A program made the translations under genes and the position numbers. The notes below the pieces were generated by a model, which did not search any database, had not been told where the DNA came from, and was given only the letters and a program-made list of their open reading frames with translations. A DNA stretch of 64,000 nucleotides from contig NZ_CP092891.1 in NCBI RefSeq assembly GCF_026559675.1, positions 2,666,001 to 2,730,000 on the forward strand, written 5' to 3'. This stretch comes from Microbacterium oxydans (GTDB lineage: Bacteria > Actinomycetota > Actinomycetes > Actinomycetales > Microbacteriaceae). Position 1 is the stretch's first letter, and each line of letters opens with the position of its first letter. This document shows positions 1 through 7,647 of the stretch, in pieces.

Positions 1-90
1 CGTCCCGGTCGTTGAGCGAGCGCCCCCCCCGGTCGTTGAGCGAGCGCCCCCGGTCGTTGAGCGAGCGCAGCGAGACGAAACGCCCCGCCC
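1..90. repeat. Short GC-rich tandem intergenic repeat
   Basis: Three copies of the unit GGTCGTTGAGCGAGCGC lie head to tail at about 7-23, 31-47 and 52-68, separated by C-runs of different length. The last copy continues into AGCGAGACGAAACG. GAGCGAGCG and CGAGAC can partly pair, so each unit could form a small hairpin in RNA. It sits directly downstream of the amidohydrolase stop (minus strand) and may serve as a terminator or REP-like element. I recall similar GTTGAGCGAGC...GACGAAACG elements as dispersed intergenic repeats in Microbacteriaceae, but copy number cannot be counted here. Confidence 0.7.
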
Positions 91-95
91 GCCCC

Positions 96-1757
96 TCACA
101 CCGCGGAGTCGTACACCCGCACGCCCTCGACCCAGGTGCCGCGCACCTCGGTCAGCCCGATCTCCTCCACCGGATGCTCGAACGGGTCACGGTCGAGCAG
201 CGCGAGGTCGGCCCGCATCCCCACCGCGATCGTGCCGGTGTCGTCGAGGTGGTTCACCCGCGCCGTGCCCGCCGTGTATGCGACGAGCGCCGTGGCGAGG
301 TCGATCGACTGCTCTGGCAGGAACGGCTCGTAGTCGCCCTCCCACTCCGTCGGCGCCGACCGGCGGTTCACGGCCACGTGGATCGCCGCGAGCGGGTTGG
401 GCGTGCTCACCGACCAGTCGCTCCCCGCGGCGAGCGCGGCACCGGAGCGCAGCAGATCACCGAACGGATACTGCCAGGTGGTGCGCTGCTCCCCGAGGAA
501 CGGGATCGTGAGGTCCACCATCTGCGGCTCCAGCGTCGCCCACAGCATCTGCATGTTGGCGGTGACGTCGAGCGCCCGGAACCGCGGGATGTCGTCGGGG
601 TGCACGAGCTGGATGTGCGAGATGTGGTGCCGGTTTCCCCGCGGGCCGTTGTGCACGAGCGCGGCCTCGACCGCATCGAGGCACTCGCGCACCGCCCGGT
701 CGCCGATCGCATGGAAATGCAGCGTGAAGCCGAGCGCGTCGAGCCTGGTGGCCGCTTCCTTGAGGAGCTCGGGCTCGACGAACGAGATCCCGGAGTCCTC
801 GCGCGGATGCCCGTGGCCGTCGCAGTACGGTTCCAGCATCGCGGCGGTGAAGTTCTCGGCGACGCCGTCCTGCATGATCTTCACGCTGCGGGCGCGGAAT
901 CGTCCGGCCGTGCTCTCGTCCCGGCGGCGCACGATGTCGTCGATCTGCTCCAGGCCCCGTGAACGGTCCCACCACAGCGAGCCCACGACCCGTCCGGTGA
1001 GTGCGCCGGACGCGGCCGCGGTCAGGTAGGCCGGGAGCGGATCGCCCGCATCGCCGTATTCCGTGCCGACGATCGCGTCCTGCCAGGCGGTCACGCCATA
1101 GGAGTGCAGGTATCGCTGTCCCTGGAGCAGGGCCTCCACCAGACGCTCGGGCGATTCGACGGGCAGGTGGCGGTTGACGAGGCCCATCGCGCCTTCATGG
1201 AGCGTGCCGCTGGGGGCGCCGGACGCGTCCCGTTCGATCCGCCCGTCCGCGGGGTCGGCCGTCTCGCGGGTGACGCGGGCCAGCTCCAGCGCGCGGGAGT
1301 TGACCCACGCCCCGTGGCCGTCGCGGTTGGGCAGGAAGGCCGGCCGATCGGGCAGCACGGCGTCGAGATCGGCGGCGGTCGGTGTTCCGCCGGGGAACGC
1401 CGACATCTGCCAGCCCCCGCCGAGGATCCACTCGTCGTCCGGATGCTCGGCCGCGTACTCGGCGATCCGGGCGAGGTACTCGTCGCGCGTCGCCAACCCG
1501 GACAGGTCGCAGCGCAGCATGTCCAGTCCTCCCCACACCGGATGCACGTGCGCGTCCTGGAAGCCGGGCACCAGCAGCCCGCCCGCCAGGTCGACGACCT
1601 CGGTGTCCGGGCCGATCAGCGCCGATACGTCGTGCCCGACGGCACTGATCCGGCCGTCCGTCACGGCGACCGCGTGCGCGGTGGAGCGGGCGGCGTCCGC
1701 GAGGAACACCCGTCCTCCCCGTGCTCCGCCGGTGAAGACCAGATCCGCGTATCCCAC
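96..1757 (-). CDS. Amidohydrolase (YtcJ-like metal-dependent hydrolase)
   Basis: A 553-aa amidohydrolase-superfamily enzyme expected to hydrolyse an amide or cyclic C-N bond with a metal in a TIM barrel. Visible metal motifs are the HxH of QDAHVHPVW near residue 72, FHAIGDRA, HISHIQLVH, and the C-terminal AGSDWSVSTPNP carrying the conserved Asp. This layout matches the YtcJ-like group; the substrate is unknown. The GTG start has GGGAGG six bases upstream, and its SD overlaps the end of the preceding permease gene, so it is probably co-translated with the polyamine-type ABC transporter. That context suggests an imported amine or amide as substrate, which is inference. Longer upstream reading in this frame is shadow of the permease. 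Confidence 0.88.
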   Translation of the reverse strand: MGYADLVFTGGARGGRVFLADAARSTAHAVAVTDGRISAVGHDVSALIGPDTEVVDLAGGLLVPGFQDAHVHPVWGGLDMLRCDLSGLATRDEYLARIAEYAAEHPDDEWILGGGWQMSAFPGGTPTAADLDAVLPDRPAFLPNRDGHGAWVNSRALELARVTRETADPADGRIERDASGAPSGTLHEGAMGLVNRHLPVESPERLVEALLQGQRYLHSYGVTAWQDAIVGTEYGDAGDPLPAYLTAAASGALTGRVVGSLWWDRSRGLEQIDDIVRRRDESTAGRFRARSVKIMQDGVAENFTAAMLEPYCDGHGHPREDSGISFVEPELLKEAATRLDALGFTLHFHAIGDRAVRECLDAVEAALVHNGPRGNRHHISHIQLVHPDDIPRFRALDVTANMQMLWATLEPQMVDLTIPFLGEQRTTWQYPFGDLLRSGAALAAGSDWSVSTPNPLAAIHVAVNRRSAPTEWEGDYEPFLPEQSIDLATALVAYTAGTARVNHLDDTGTIAVGMRADLALLDRDPFEHPVEEIGLTEVRGTWVEGVRVYDSAV

Positions 1758-1759
1758 CG

Positions 1760-2635
1760 TCAGCCTCCCGCCATGGTGCGGGCGATCTCGGTAGCCGAGT
1801 CCCCCGCTCTCTTGAGCACGACCGCCACCAGCGCGAGCGCGAGCAGCGTGAGCACGAGCATGATCGTCGACACGGCCGCGATCTCCGGACGCAGTCCGCT
1901 GCGGAGGGCGCTGAGCACGTACACCGGCCACGGTGTCGTCCCCGAGACCTGCACGAACGCGGAGACGACCGTGTTGTCGAGGCTCAGCGTGAACGAGAGC
2001 AGGAATCCGGCGAGCACGGCGGGCATCGCCAGCGGCAGCGTGACCTTGAGGAAGGTGCGCACGGGCGGGGCGTAGAGGTCGGCGGAGGCCTCCTCCAGGC
2101 GGGCGTCGAGTCCGACCAGGCGCGCTCGCACGATGTACGACACGATCGCGATCGAGAACAGCGACTGCCCGACCACGAGACGCATCGTTCCGTCGTTGAA
2201 GATGCCGAACCCGGCATCCTGGCCGAGGAAGACCAGCCACGGCAGCAGCGCGACGGCGTCCACGATCTCGGGCGTGACCGACACGAGCAGCAGAAGCCCG
2301 AGGAACCACCAGACCCACTTGCCGGGGTTGCGTGCCATCGCGATGCCGGCGAGCGTGCCGAGCGCCGTGGCGAGCAGAGCGGCCAGCAGCCCGGTGCGCA
2401 CCGACACGAGCACGGCGTCGCGGATCGCGGGCTTGTTCACGATCGCGAGGAACGAGTCGAAGCCGAAGTGGTCCCACGACACCAGCAGGCGACCCACGTT
2501 GAACGAGTACACGATGATCACGAGGATCGGCAAAAACAGGAACAGGAAGACGAGTCCCGCCCAGATCGGCAGCAGGAAGCGTCCCGCTCCTCGACGGACG
2601 CGCGGTGTCGGCGATGCGATCTTCGTGTCGGTCAT
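1760..2635 (-). CDS. potC: Polyamine-type ABC transporter permease (PotC-like)
   Basis: A 291-aa inner-membrane permease of the spermidine/putrescine family (PotC branch). After a basic N-terminus there are about six hydrophobic segments (IWAGLVFLFLFLP, LLAALLATALGTLAGIA, and others). The cytoplasmic EAA-type loop that docks the ATPase is visible as the run around LEEASADLYAPP near residue 190. The ATG overlaps the stop of the upstream permease in an ATGA, with a GGGAGGG Shine-Dalgarno just before it, so this start is well supported. Fourth gene of the potA-D-B-C-amidohydrolase operon. Substrate specificity cannot be read from the permease alone. Confidence 0.9.
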   Translation of the reverse strand: MTDTKIASPTPRVRRGAGRFLLPIWAGLVFLFLFLPILVIIVYSFNVGRLLVSWDHFGFDSFLAIVNKPAIRDAVLVSVRTGLLAALLATALGTLAGIAMARNPGKWVWWFLGLLLLVSVTPEIVDAVALLPWLVFLGQDAGFGIFNDGTMRLVVGQSLFSIAIVSYIVRARLVGLDARLEEASADLYAPPVRTFLKVTLPLAMPAVLAGFLLSFTLSLDNTVVSAFVQVSGTTPWPVYVLSALRSGLRPEIAAVSTIMLVLTLLALALVAVVLKRAGDSATEIARTMAGG

Positions 2636-3516
2636 GATCCCTCCCCCAGGACGAGGCGGTTGCGTTGTCTCAGCGGCAGCGTCACGAGCCAGAGGAGCCC
2701 CGCGGCGACCGCGATCGAGAGCATGATGACGATGATCAGCAGCACGGCCATCGCTGAGCCCAGTGCCCAGTTCTGCGCGGTCTGGAACTGGCTCGCCACG
2801 ACCTGCCCGATCATGTTGCCCTTCGCGCCGCCCAGCACCGTCGCCGTGATGTAGTCGCCCATCAGCGGGATGTAGACGAGGAGCACGCCGGCGATGATGC
2901 CGGGCCGGGCCAGCGGCACGGTCACGCGCAGCAGGGTCGTGACGCTGTTCGCTCCGAGGTCCTTGCTCGCTTCGCGCAGGGGTCCCGACACGCGGTCGAA
3001 CGCCACGAACAGGGGCAGGATCATCAGCGGCAGGTAGTTGTAGACGACACCGAGCAGCACGGCGCCGCGGGAGTAGAGCAGGTCGAGCGGACCGGGGATG
3101 ATCCCGATGCCCTGCAGCAGCTGCGACAGCCAGCCCTCCGGCGCGAGGATCACCTGCCACCCGATCGTCCGCACCAGGAAGTTGGTCCAGAACGGCACCA
3201 TGACGAGCGCGAGCAGCAGTCCGCGCTTCGACGGCGGCGCCTTCACCGCGATCCAGTACGCGACGGGTCCACCGATCACGAGGCACAGGAGCGTGCCGAG
3301 GATGCCGATCCACAGGGTGTTCAGGAACGTGCTGAAGAACGTCGGCGAGAGCGCCTCGAGGTACCGGTCGAACGAGAGGTGGTCGAGGGCGTGCGTGGCG
3401 AAGATGCTCGGCTTGTAGCCGAAGCTGAACACGATCACCATGAAGATCGGGGCGACAAAGAAGATGAGCAGCCAGATCCACGCGGGGATCGCGAGGCCGA
3501 ACTTGAGCTTAGGCAC
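2632..3516 (-). CDS. potB: Polyamine-type ABC transporter permease (PotB-like)
   Basis: A 294-aa permease of the spermidine/putrescine ABC family (PotB branch), partner of the next permease. It starts with a hydrophobic helix (WIWLLIFFVAPIFMVIVFSF) and carries the EAA loop LREASKDLGANSVTTLLRV around residue 180. The GTG start overlaps the stop of the substrate-binding protein gene by eight bases, and its own stop overlaps potC by four, so the operon is translationally coupled. The SD before the GTG is weak (AAGG about ten bases upstream); coupling probably compensates. Length is normal for the family. Confidence 0.9.
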   Translation of the reverse strand: MPKLKFGLAIPAWIWLLIFFVAPIFMVIVFSFGYKPSIFATHALDHLSFDRYLEALSPTFFSTFLNTLWIGILGTLLCLVIGGPVAYWIAVKAPPSKRGLLLALVMVPFWTNFLVRTIGWQVILAPEGWLSQLLQGIGIIPGPLDLLYSRGAVLLGVVYNYLPLMILPLFVAFDRVSGPLREASKDLGANSVTTLLRVTVPLARPGIIAGVLLVYIPLMGDYITATVLGGAKGNMIGQVVASQFQTAQNWALGSAMAVLLIIVIMLSIAVAAGLLWLVTLPLRQRNRLVLGEGS

Positions 3517-4687
3517 CGGCGGCCGCCTTCATCGAGTTCCAGATCTCGACGACGCGGTCCTGCGCCTCGGTCAGCTTGCCCTCGTGCATGGTCTGCACCT
3601 GCTCCTCGTCGAAGAACACCATGTCCAGTCGCTCCAGTCCCGCGGCCTCCGCCTCGTCGCGGATGCCGCTGATGCCCGTGTCGTAGCCGATGTAGTCGAC
3701 CTGTGCGAGCTGCACATCGGGCTGCAGCACGAAGTCGATGAACGCGTGGGCCGCCTCGGGGTGCGGGGCGCCGGCGGCGATCGCCCAGTTGTCCATCCAC
3801 AGTTCGGTCGCCGGGCTCCCCAGAACCCACTGCCAGCGGTCGGGGTCGTCGGACTCGAAGATGCCGAGCCGCGCATCGCCGTTGTAGGACTGCAGCAGCG
3901 CGTGCGAGGCCTGCGGGATCGACGATCCGCCGGGATACGAGTCGAACGCCGAGACGTGCGGTGCGAGATCCTTCACCAGGAACTTCTCGACCGCGTCGAG
4001 GTCGGCGGGGTCGGTGGTCGTCCAGTCGATGCCGTTGGCCCAGAAGTAGATCCCGAGCAGCGGGGCCGGGTCGTCGAGCACCGAGGTCGAGCCCGACGCC
4101 TCGTTCTGTGCGGCATCGATGAAGTCGTTCCAGGTCGTGAGCTCTCGCGAGATGACCCGCTTGTCGTACACGAACCCGGTCGTCCCCCACGCCTTGCACA
4201 CCGAGTACTCGTTGCCCGGGTCCCAGGAGCGTCCGCGGAATTCCGGCGCCACATGCTTCATGTTCGGCAGCAGGTCGAGGTTGAACTTCTGCAGCAGCCC
4301 GTTCTCGGCCATCGGCCCGACGAAGACGCCGGTCGGCACCACGATGTCGTACCCCGAGGTCCCGCGCGCCGCGACCAGCTTGGCGATCAGCTCCTCGTTC
4401 GAGTTGAAGGCGTCGAGCACGATACGCGGGCCGCTCTCGGCGGTGAACTGCTCGAGCACCTCCGGGGCGTCGTAGTCGCCCCAGCTGTAGATCGAGAGCT
4501 TGTCCTCGAGCGGGCCGCCCTTCGCGTGCACTGCGGCCGCGTTCTGGCCGGGCGTGCAGGCGGTCAGCAGGACCGCGCCGCCCGCCATCATCGCCGTGGC
4601 GAGGAACCCTCGACGGGTCAGCTCGGTCCGGATCACCCGGGCGGCGCTCCGATGAGCGAGCACGCGGACCGGAGGAGCGCCCGTCAC
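3509..4687 (-). CDS. potD: ABC transporter substrate-binding lipoprotein (PotD-like)
   Basis: A 392-aa extracellular solute-binding protein of the spermidine/putrescine type (bacterial SBP family 1/8). It has a twin-arginine-like TRRGFL followed by a hydrophobic stretch and the lipobox LTAC, so it is predicted to be Tat-exported and lipid-anchored through that Cys. The mature part begins with KLSIYSWGDYDAPEV, a typical PotD opening, and ends with EIWNSMKAA. The GTG start overlaps the potA stop (GTGA) and has GGAGG upstream. The N-terminal n-region of about 35 residues is long; a start closer to the RR motif is possible but lacks SD support. Ligand unknown: polyamine, opine or other amine. Confidence 0.9.
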   Translation of the reverse strand: MTGAPPVRVLAHRSAARVIRTELTRRGFLATAMMAGGAVLLTACTPGQNAAAVHAKGGPLEDKLSIYSWGDYDAPEVLEQFTAESGPRIVLDAFNSNEELIAKLVAARGTSGYDIVVPTGVFVGPMAENGLLQKFNLDLLPNMKHVAPEFRGRSWDPGNEYSVCKAWGTTGFVYDKRVISRELTTWNDFIDAAQNEASGSTSVLDDPAPLLGIYFWANGIDWTTTDPADLDAVEKFLVKDLAPHVSAFDSYPGGSSIPQASHALLQSYNGDARLGIFESDDPDRWQWVLGSPATELWMDNWAIAAGAPHPEAAHAFIDFVLQPDVQLAQVDYIGYDTGISGIRDEAEAAGLERLDMVFFDEEQVQTMHEGKLTEAQDRVVEIWNSMKAAAGA

Positions 4688-5844
4688 CGGCCACCCTCCT
4701 TGGGGAGCGCGATCACGTGCGTGGCGGTGGTCGGGATGCCGTCGGCGGCGAAGAGTCGCGCGTCGGCGGGGCTCCACACGCACCGGACGTCGTCGTCGAC
4801 CTCCACCGCGGGCGCGGTCGGCGCCGGCATCCGCGAGAGGAAGGTGGCGTCCTCCCCGATGCGCACGGCGACCTGCAGCGTCTCGCCGAGGTGCGAGACG
4901 CCGAGCACCCGCCCGGGGACCCCCGCACCCTCGCCCTGCTCGAGCCGCACGTACTCGGGACGGATGGCGGCGACGGCCGGCTGGCCCGCCGCGACCCGCT
5001 CCCCGCCCCAGCGACCGGAGATCGTCCCTATCGCGGTGTCGACGGCGGTCCCGTCGGCACGCACCGTGCCGTGCACGAAGTTCTGCTGCCCGATGAACGA
5101 GGCGACGTAGGCCGACGCGGGTTCCGCATAGATCGCGGCGGGGGCATCGAGCTGCTCGATCCGTCCCGCGCGCATCACGGCGATCCGGTCGCTCATCGAC
5201 AGCGCCTCGGCCTGATCGTGCGTGACGAACACGAACGTGGTTCCGAGCCGTGCCTGCAGCAGCTTCAGCTCGAGCTGCATCTCCTCGCGCAGCTGGCGGT
5301 CCAGGGCCGCGAGCGGTTCGTCGAGCAGGAGCACGCTGGGACGGTTGATGAGGGCCCGCGACAGGGCGATGCGCTGCTGCTGGCCGCCGGAGAGCTGCGT
5401 CGGCTTGCGATCGGCGAACGCCCGCAGCTGCACCATGTCGAGTGCCTCGCTCACGCGCTCCCGCTGCTCGGCCTTGGGCACACGCCGCTGCTGCAGCCCG
5501 TAGGCGACGTTCTCGGCGACCGTGAGGTGCGGGAAGAGCGCATAGGCCTGGAAGACGGTGTTCACCTCGCGTCGATACGGCGGCAGGTTCAGGACGCTGC
5601 GGCCCGAGATGCTGATGTCCCCGGCATCCGGATACTCGAAACCCGCGATCATGCGCAGCGTGGTCGTCTTGCCGCAGCCGGACGGCCCGAGGAGCGACAG
5701 GAACTCCCCCGGTTGCACGTCCAGGGTCAGATCATCGACGGCGACAGCGGAGCCGTATCGCTTCGTCACGCCGTGGATGCGGACCGCACCGGTGGCTGTG
5801 GGTGTGTCGAGCGTCGTCGTCGACGCAGGCAGAGTGCCGGGCAT
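4684..5844 (-). CDS. potA: Polyamine-type ABC transporter ATPase (PotA-like)
   Basis: A 386-aa ATPase that energises the adjacent importer. Walker A GPSGCGKT is at residues 53-60, followed by the Q-loop (QAYALFPHLT), signature LSGGQQQR, Walker B LLLDEPLAALD and the H-loop VTHDQ. The last 130 residues form the TOBE-like regulatory domain usual for PotA/MalK-type ATPases. GGGGAGG lies before the ATG. First gene of the five-gene minus-strand operon. The upstream gap carries a 25-bp imperfect palindrome that could be its operator. Family and complex assignment are solid; the transported ligand is not determined. Confidence 0.93.
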   Translation of the reverse strand: MPGTLPASTTTLDTPTATGAVRIHGVTKRYGSAVAVDDLTLDVQPGEFLSLLGPSGCGKTTTLRMIAGFEYPDAGDISISGRSVLNLPPYRREVNTVFQAYALFPHLTVAENVAYGLQQRRVPKAEQRERVSEALDMVQLRAFADRKPTQLSGGQQQRIALSRALINRPSVLLLDEPLAALDRQLREEMQLELKLLQARLGTTFVFVTHDQAEALSMSDRIAVMRAGRIEQLDAPAAIYAEPASAYVASFIGQQNFVHGTVRADGTAVDTAIGTISGRWGGERVAAGQPAVAAIRPEYVRLEQGEGAGVPGRVLGVSHLGETLQVAVRIGEDATFLSRMPAPTAPAVEVDDDVRCVWSPADARLFAADGIPTTATHVIALPKEGGR

Positions 5845-5928
5845 GGAGCCTCCCCATTGAGAATCGCTTGCGGCGAGTCTGGCACAGGATCGGCCCGAGG
5901 TATAGCGATATCGGAAGTCTCATCCCCA

Positions 5929-5953
5929 ATTCGCAACGGTTTCCGTCGCGAAT
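5929..5953. promoter_or_regulatory. 25-bp imperfect palindrome upstream of the pot operon
   Basis: The left half ATTCGCAACGG and the right half CCGTCGCGAAT are separated by TTT. The halves are complementary at 10 of 11 positions. It lies 85 bp upstream of the potA start and 38 bp beyond the end of the CsoR-family gene. No good -35/-10 pair is evident, though weak TTGCGA and TATACC hexamers occur on the minus strand next to it. The size and symmetry fit an operator for a GntR-, LacI- or TetR-type dimer, but no such regulator gene is adjacent. Confidence 0.5.
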
Positions 5954-5990
5954 CATCGAAGAGGCGACCGATCTGAATGCTCGGCGTCGG

Positions 5991-6263
5991 CTACTTCGAA
6001 TCGAAGTCGAACGCCTTGAGCAGTTCCACCACGGCCTTGTCGCGCTCTTCGCCGCCCTCGTCGAACATGTGGGTGACGTGCGTGCGGAGGTGGTTCTCCA
6101 GTAGCAGCCGGTTCAGGGATTCCAGGGAGCGCTGGATGGCACGGGACTGCGTGATGATGTCCATGCAGTACTCCTCGTTCTCGATCATCCGCGCGACGCC
6201 GCGCATCTGACCTTCGAGGATGCTGGTGCGGTGCAGTGCCCGCTTCTTGATGTCTTCGATCAC
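5991..6263 (-). CDS. CsoR/FrmR/RcnR-family metal-sensing repressor
   Basis: A 90-aa all-helical DNA-binding repressor of the DUF156 family, cytoplasmic, releasing DNA on metal or thiol modification. Conserved signs are LEGQMRGVARMI, Cys33 in EEYCMDI, His58 and His62 in NHLRTHV. The Cys-His-His pattern resembles the RcnR fingerprint (Ni/Co) more than the Cys-His-Cys of copper CsoR or the Cys-His-Glu of FrmR, so a copper call is not safe. The GTG start has TACCCT six bases upstream, so the mRNA is probably leaderless. An inverted ACCC/GGGT operator-like element covers the -10 and the start, pointing to autorepression. No metal transporter gene is adjacent. Confidence 0.9.
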   Translation of the reverse strand: MIEDIKKRALHRTSILEGQMRGVARMIENEEYCMDIITQSRAIQRSLESLNRLLLENHLRTHVTHMFDEGGEERDKAVVELLKAFDFDSK

Positions 6264-6275
6264 CCCTTGAGGGTA
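6262..6275 (-). promoter_or_regulatory. Leaderless promoter and CsoR-type operator
   Basis: On the plus strand ACCC (6262-6265), CTTGA, GGGT (6271-6274) form a 13-bp inverted repeat. On the minus strand this is TACCCT at 6275-6270 (the -10), then six bases, then the GTG start. The G/C-tract architecture resembles known CsoR/RcnR operators (TACCC...GGGTA type). It sits across the -10 and initiation codon of the gene for just such a repressor. Confidence 0.55.
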
Positions 6276-6368
6276 CTCGTCTCACGGACCCCGCGGCTGT
6301 CTGACCCCCGAGACACCGCGCTTCCGGCGCTCTGCGCCACCCGCGCAGCAGCGTGAAAGGATGACGTC

Positions 6369-7646
6369 ATGCCGCGAACACCGATGACGCAGCTCTCGCC
6401 GTCCGATCAGGAGCGCCTGCGCGCGCTCCGACGCATGAAGGCCGTCGCGCTCGGCGCTCTGGTTTTCATGGCCGTCGTGTTCGTGATCGCCTTCGCGTTC
6501 CAGCAGCGGATCGGGTGGTTGGGCTACGTCCGCGCCGCGGCCGAGGGCGGCATGGTCGGTGCGCTCGCGGACTGGTTCGCGGTGACCGCGCTGTTCCGGC
6601 GTCCGCTCGGACTCCCGATCCCGCACACCGCGATCATCCCGAACCGCAAGGACGAGATCGGCCGCACCCTCGGCGAGTTCGTCGAGACGAACTTCCTCGC
6701 GGCCGATGTCGTACGCACCAAGCTGTCCAGCACGCAGATCGCCCTCCGCGCCGGCGAGTGGCTGCGAGAGACCCCGCACGCCGAGCGCGTGGGGGCCGAG
6801 GGTGCGACGATCGCCACCGCCGTGCTCAACGCGCTGAGCGACGACGATGTGCGCGACCTCATCTCGGACCTCGCGCGCGAGCACCTCGTCGAGCCGGAGT
6901 GGGGGCCGCCGGCCGGCGCCTGGCTCGAGAAGATCGTCGAGGCGGATGCGCACCACGGTGCCGTCGACCTCGCCGCCGACAGCATCGCCCGCTGGCTCGA
7001 TGCGAACGCGGAGTCGTTCAGCGGACTCGTCTCGCGCCGCCTTCCCGGATGGGTGCCGAAACTCGCCCATCGCTTCGTCGACGACACGGTCTACAACGAG
7101 GCGGTCAAGTTCGTGCACGCGGTGCAGGCGGATCCCCGCCACCCGGCTCGGCTCGCGGTCGACGGCTACCTCAGCCGTCTCGCCGACAGCCTCCAGAACG
7201 ATCCGGCCACGCGGGCCAAGCTCGAGAACGCCAAGGCCTCGCTGTTCGACAGCCCGCGCGTCGGCGCGCTGGCCGCGGAGGCGTGGAACACCGCGAAGAA
7301 CGGGCTCCTCACCGCCCTCGCCGACCCCGAGAGCGGGCTGCGTCGTCGCGCGGTGCAGGCGCTGCAGGAGGTCGGCGAGCGCCTGACCACGGATGCCGCG
7401 CTGCAGCACCGCGTCGACACCTGGGTGTCGGACGCCGCCGTGTTCCTCGTCGACCGCTACCGGCACGACATCGCGTCGATCATCACCGACACCGTGGAAC
7501 GCTGGGACCCCGCCGAGACCACCGAGAAGATCGAGCTCATGGTCGGGCGCGACCTGCAATACATCCGCCTGAACGGCACGTTCGTCGGAGCGCTCGCGGG
7601 TCTCGCCATCTTCACCATCGCCCACGCCCTGATCCCCGGAGTCTGA
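6369..7646 (+). CDS. DUF445 family membrane protein
   Basis: A 425-aa DUF445 (YjiN-like) protein of unknown biochemical role. One hydrophobic helix lies near residues 28-46 (AVALGALVFMAVVFVIAFAF) and a second at the extreme C-terminus (FVGALAGLAIFTIAHALI), with a long mostly helical region between. Family-typical motifs are GALADWFAVTALFRRPLGLPIPHTAIIP and VDTWVSDAAVFLVDRYR, quoted only in part: the ADWFAVTALF core is at about residue 66. The start is supported by AAAGGA seven bases before the ATG. One base separates it from the arginase-family gene, so the two are probably one transcript ending at the hairpin at 8610. Confidence 0.9.
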   Translation: MPRTPMTQLSPSDQERLRALRRMKAVALGALVFMAVVFVIAFAFQQRIGWLGYVRAAAEGGMVGALADWFAVTALFRRPLGLPIPHTAIIPNRKDEIGRTLGEFVETNFLAADVVRTKLSSTQIALRAGEWLRETPHAERVGAEGATIATAVLNALSDDDVRDLISDLAREHLVEPEWGPPAGAWLEKIVEADAHHGAVDLAADSIARWLDANAESFSGLVSRRLPGWVPKLAHRFVDDTVYNEAVKFVHAVQADPRHPARLAVDGYLSRLADSLQNDPATRAKLENAKASLFDSPRVGALAAEAWNTAKNGLLTALADPESGLRRRAVQALQEVGERLTTDAALQHRVDTWVSDAAVFLVDRYRHDIASIITDTVERWDPAETTEKIELMVGRDLQYIRLNGTFVGALAGLAIFTIAHALIPGV

Positions 7647-7647
7647 C

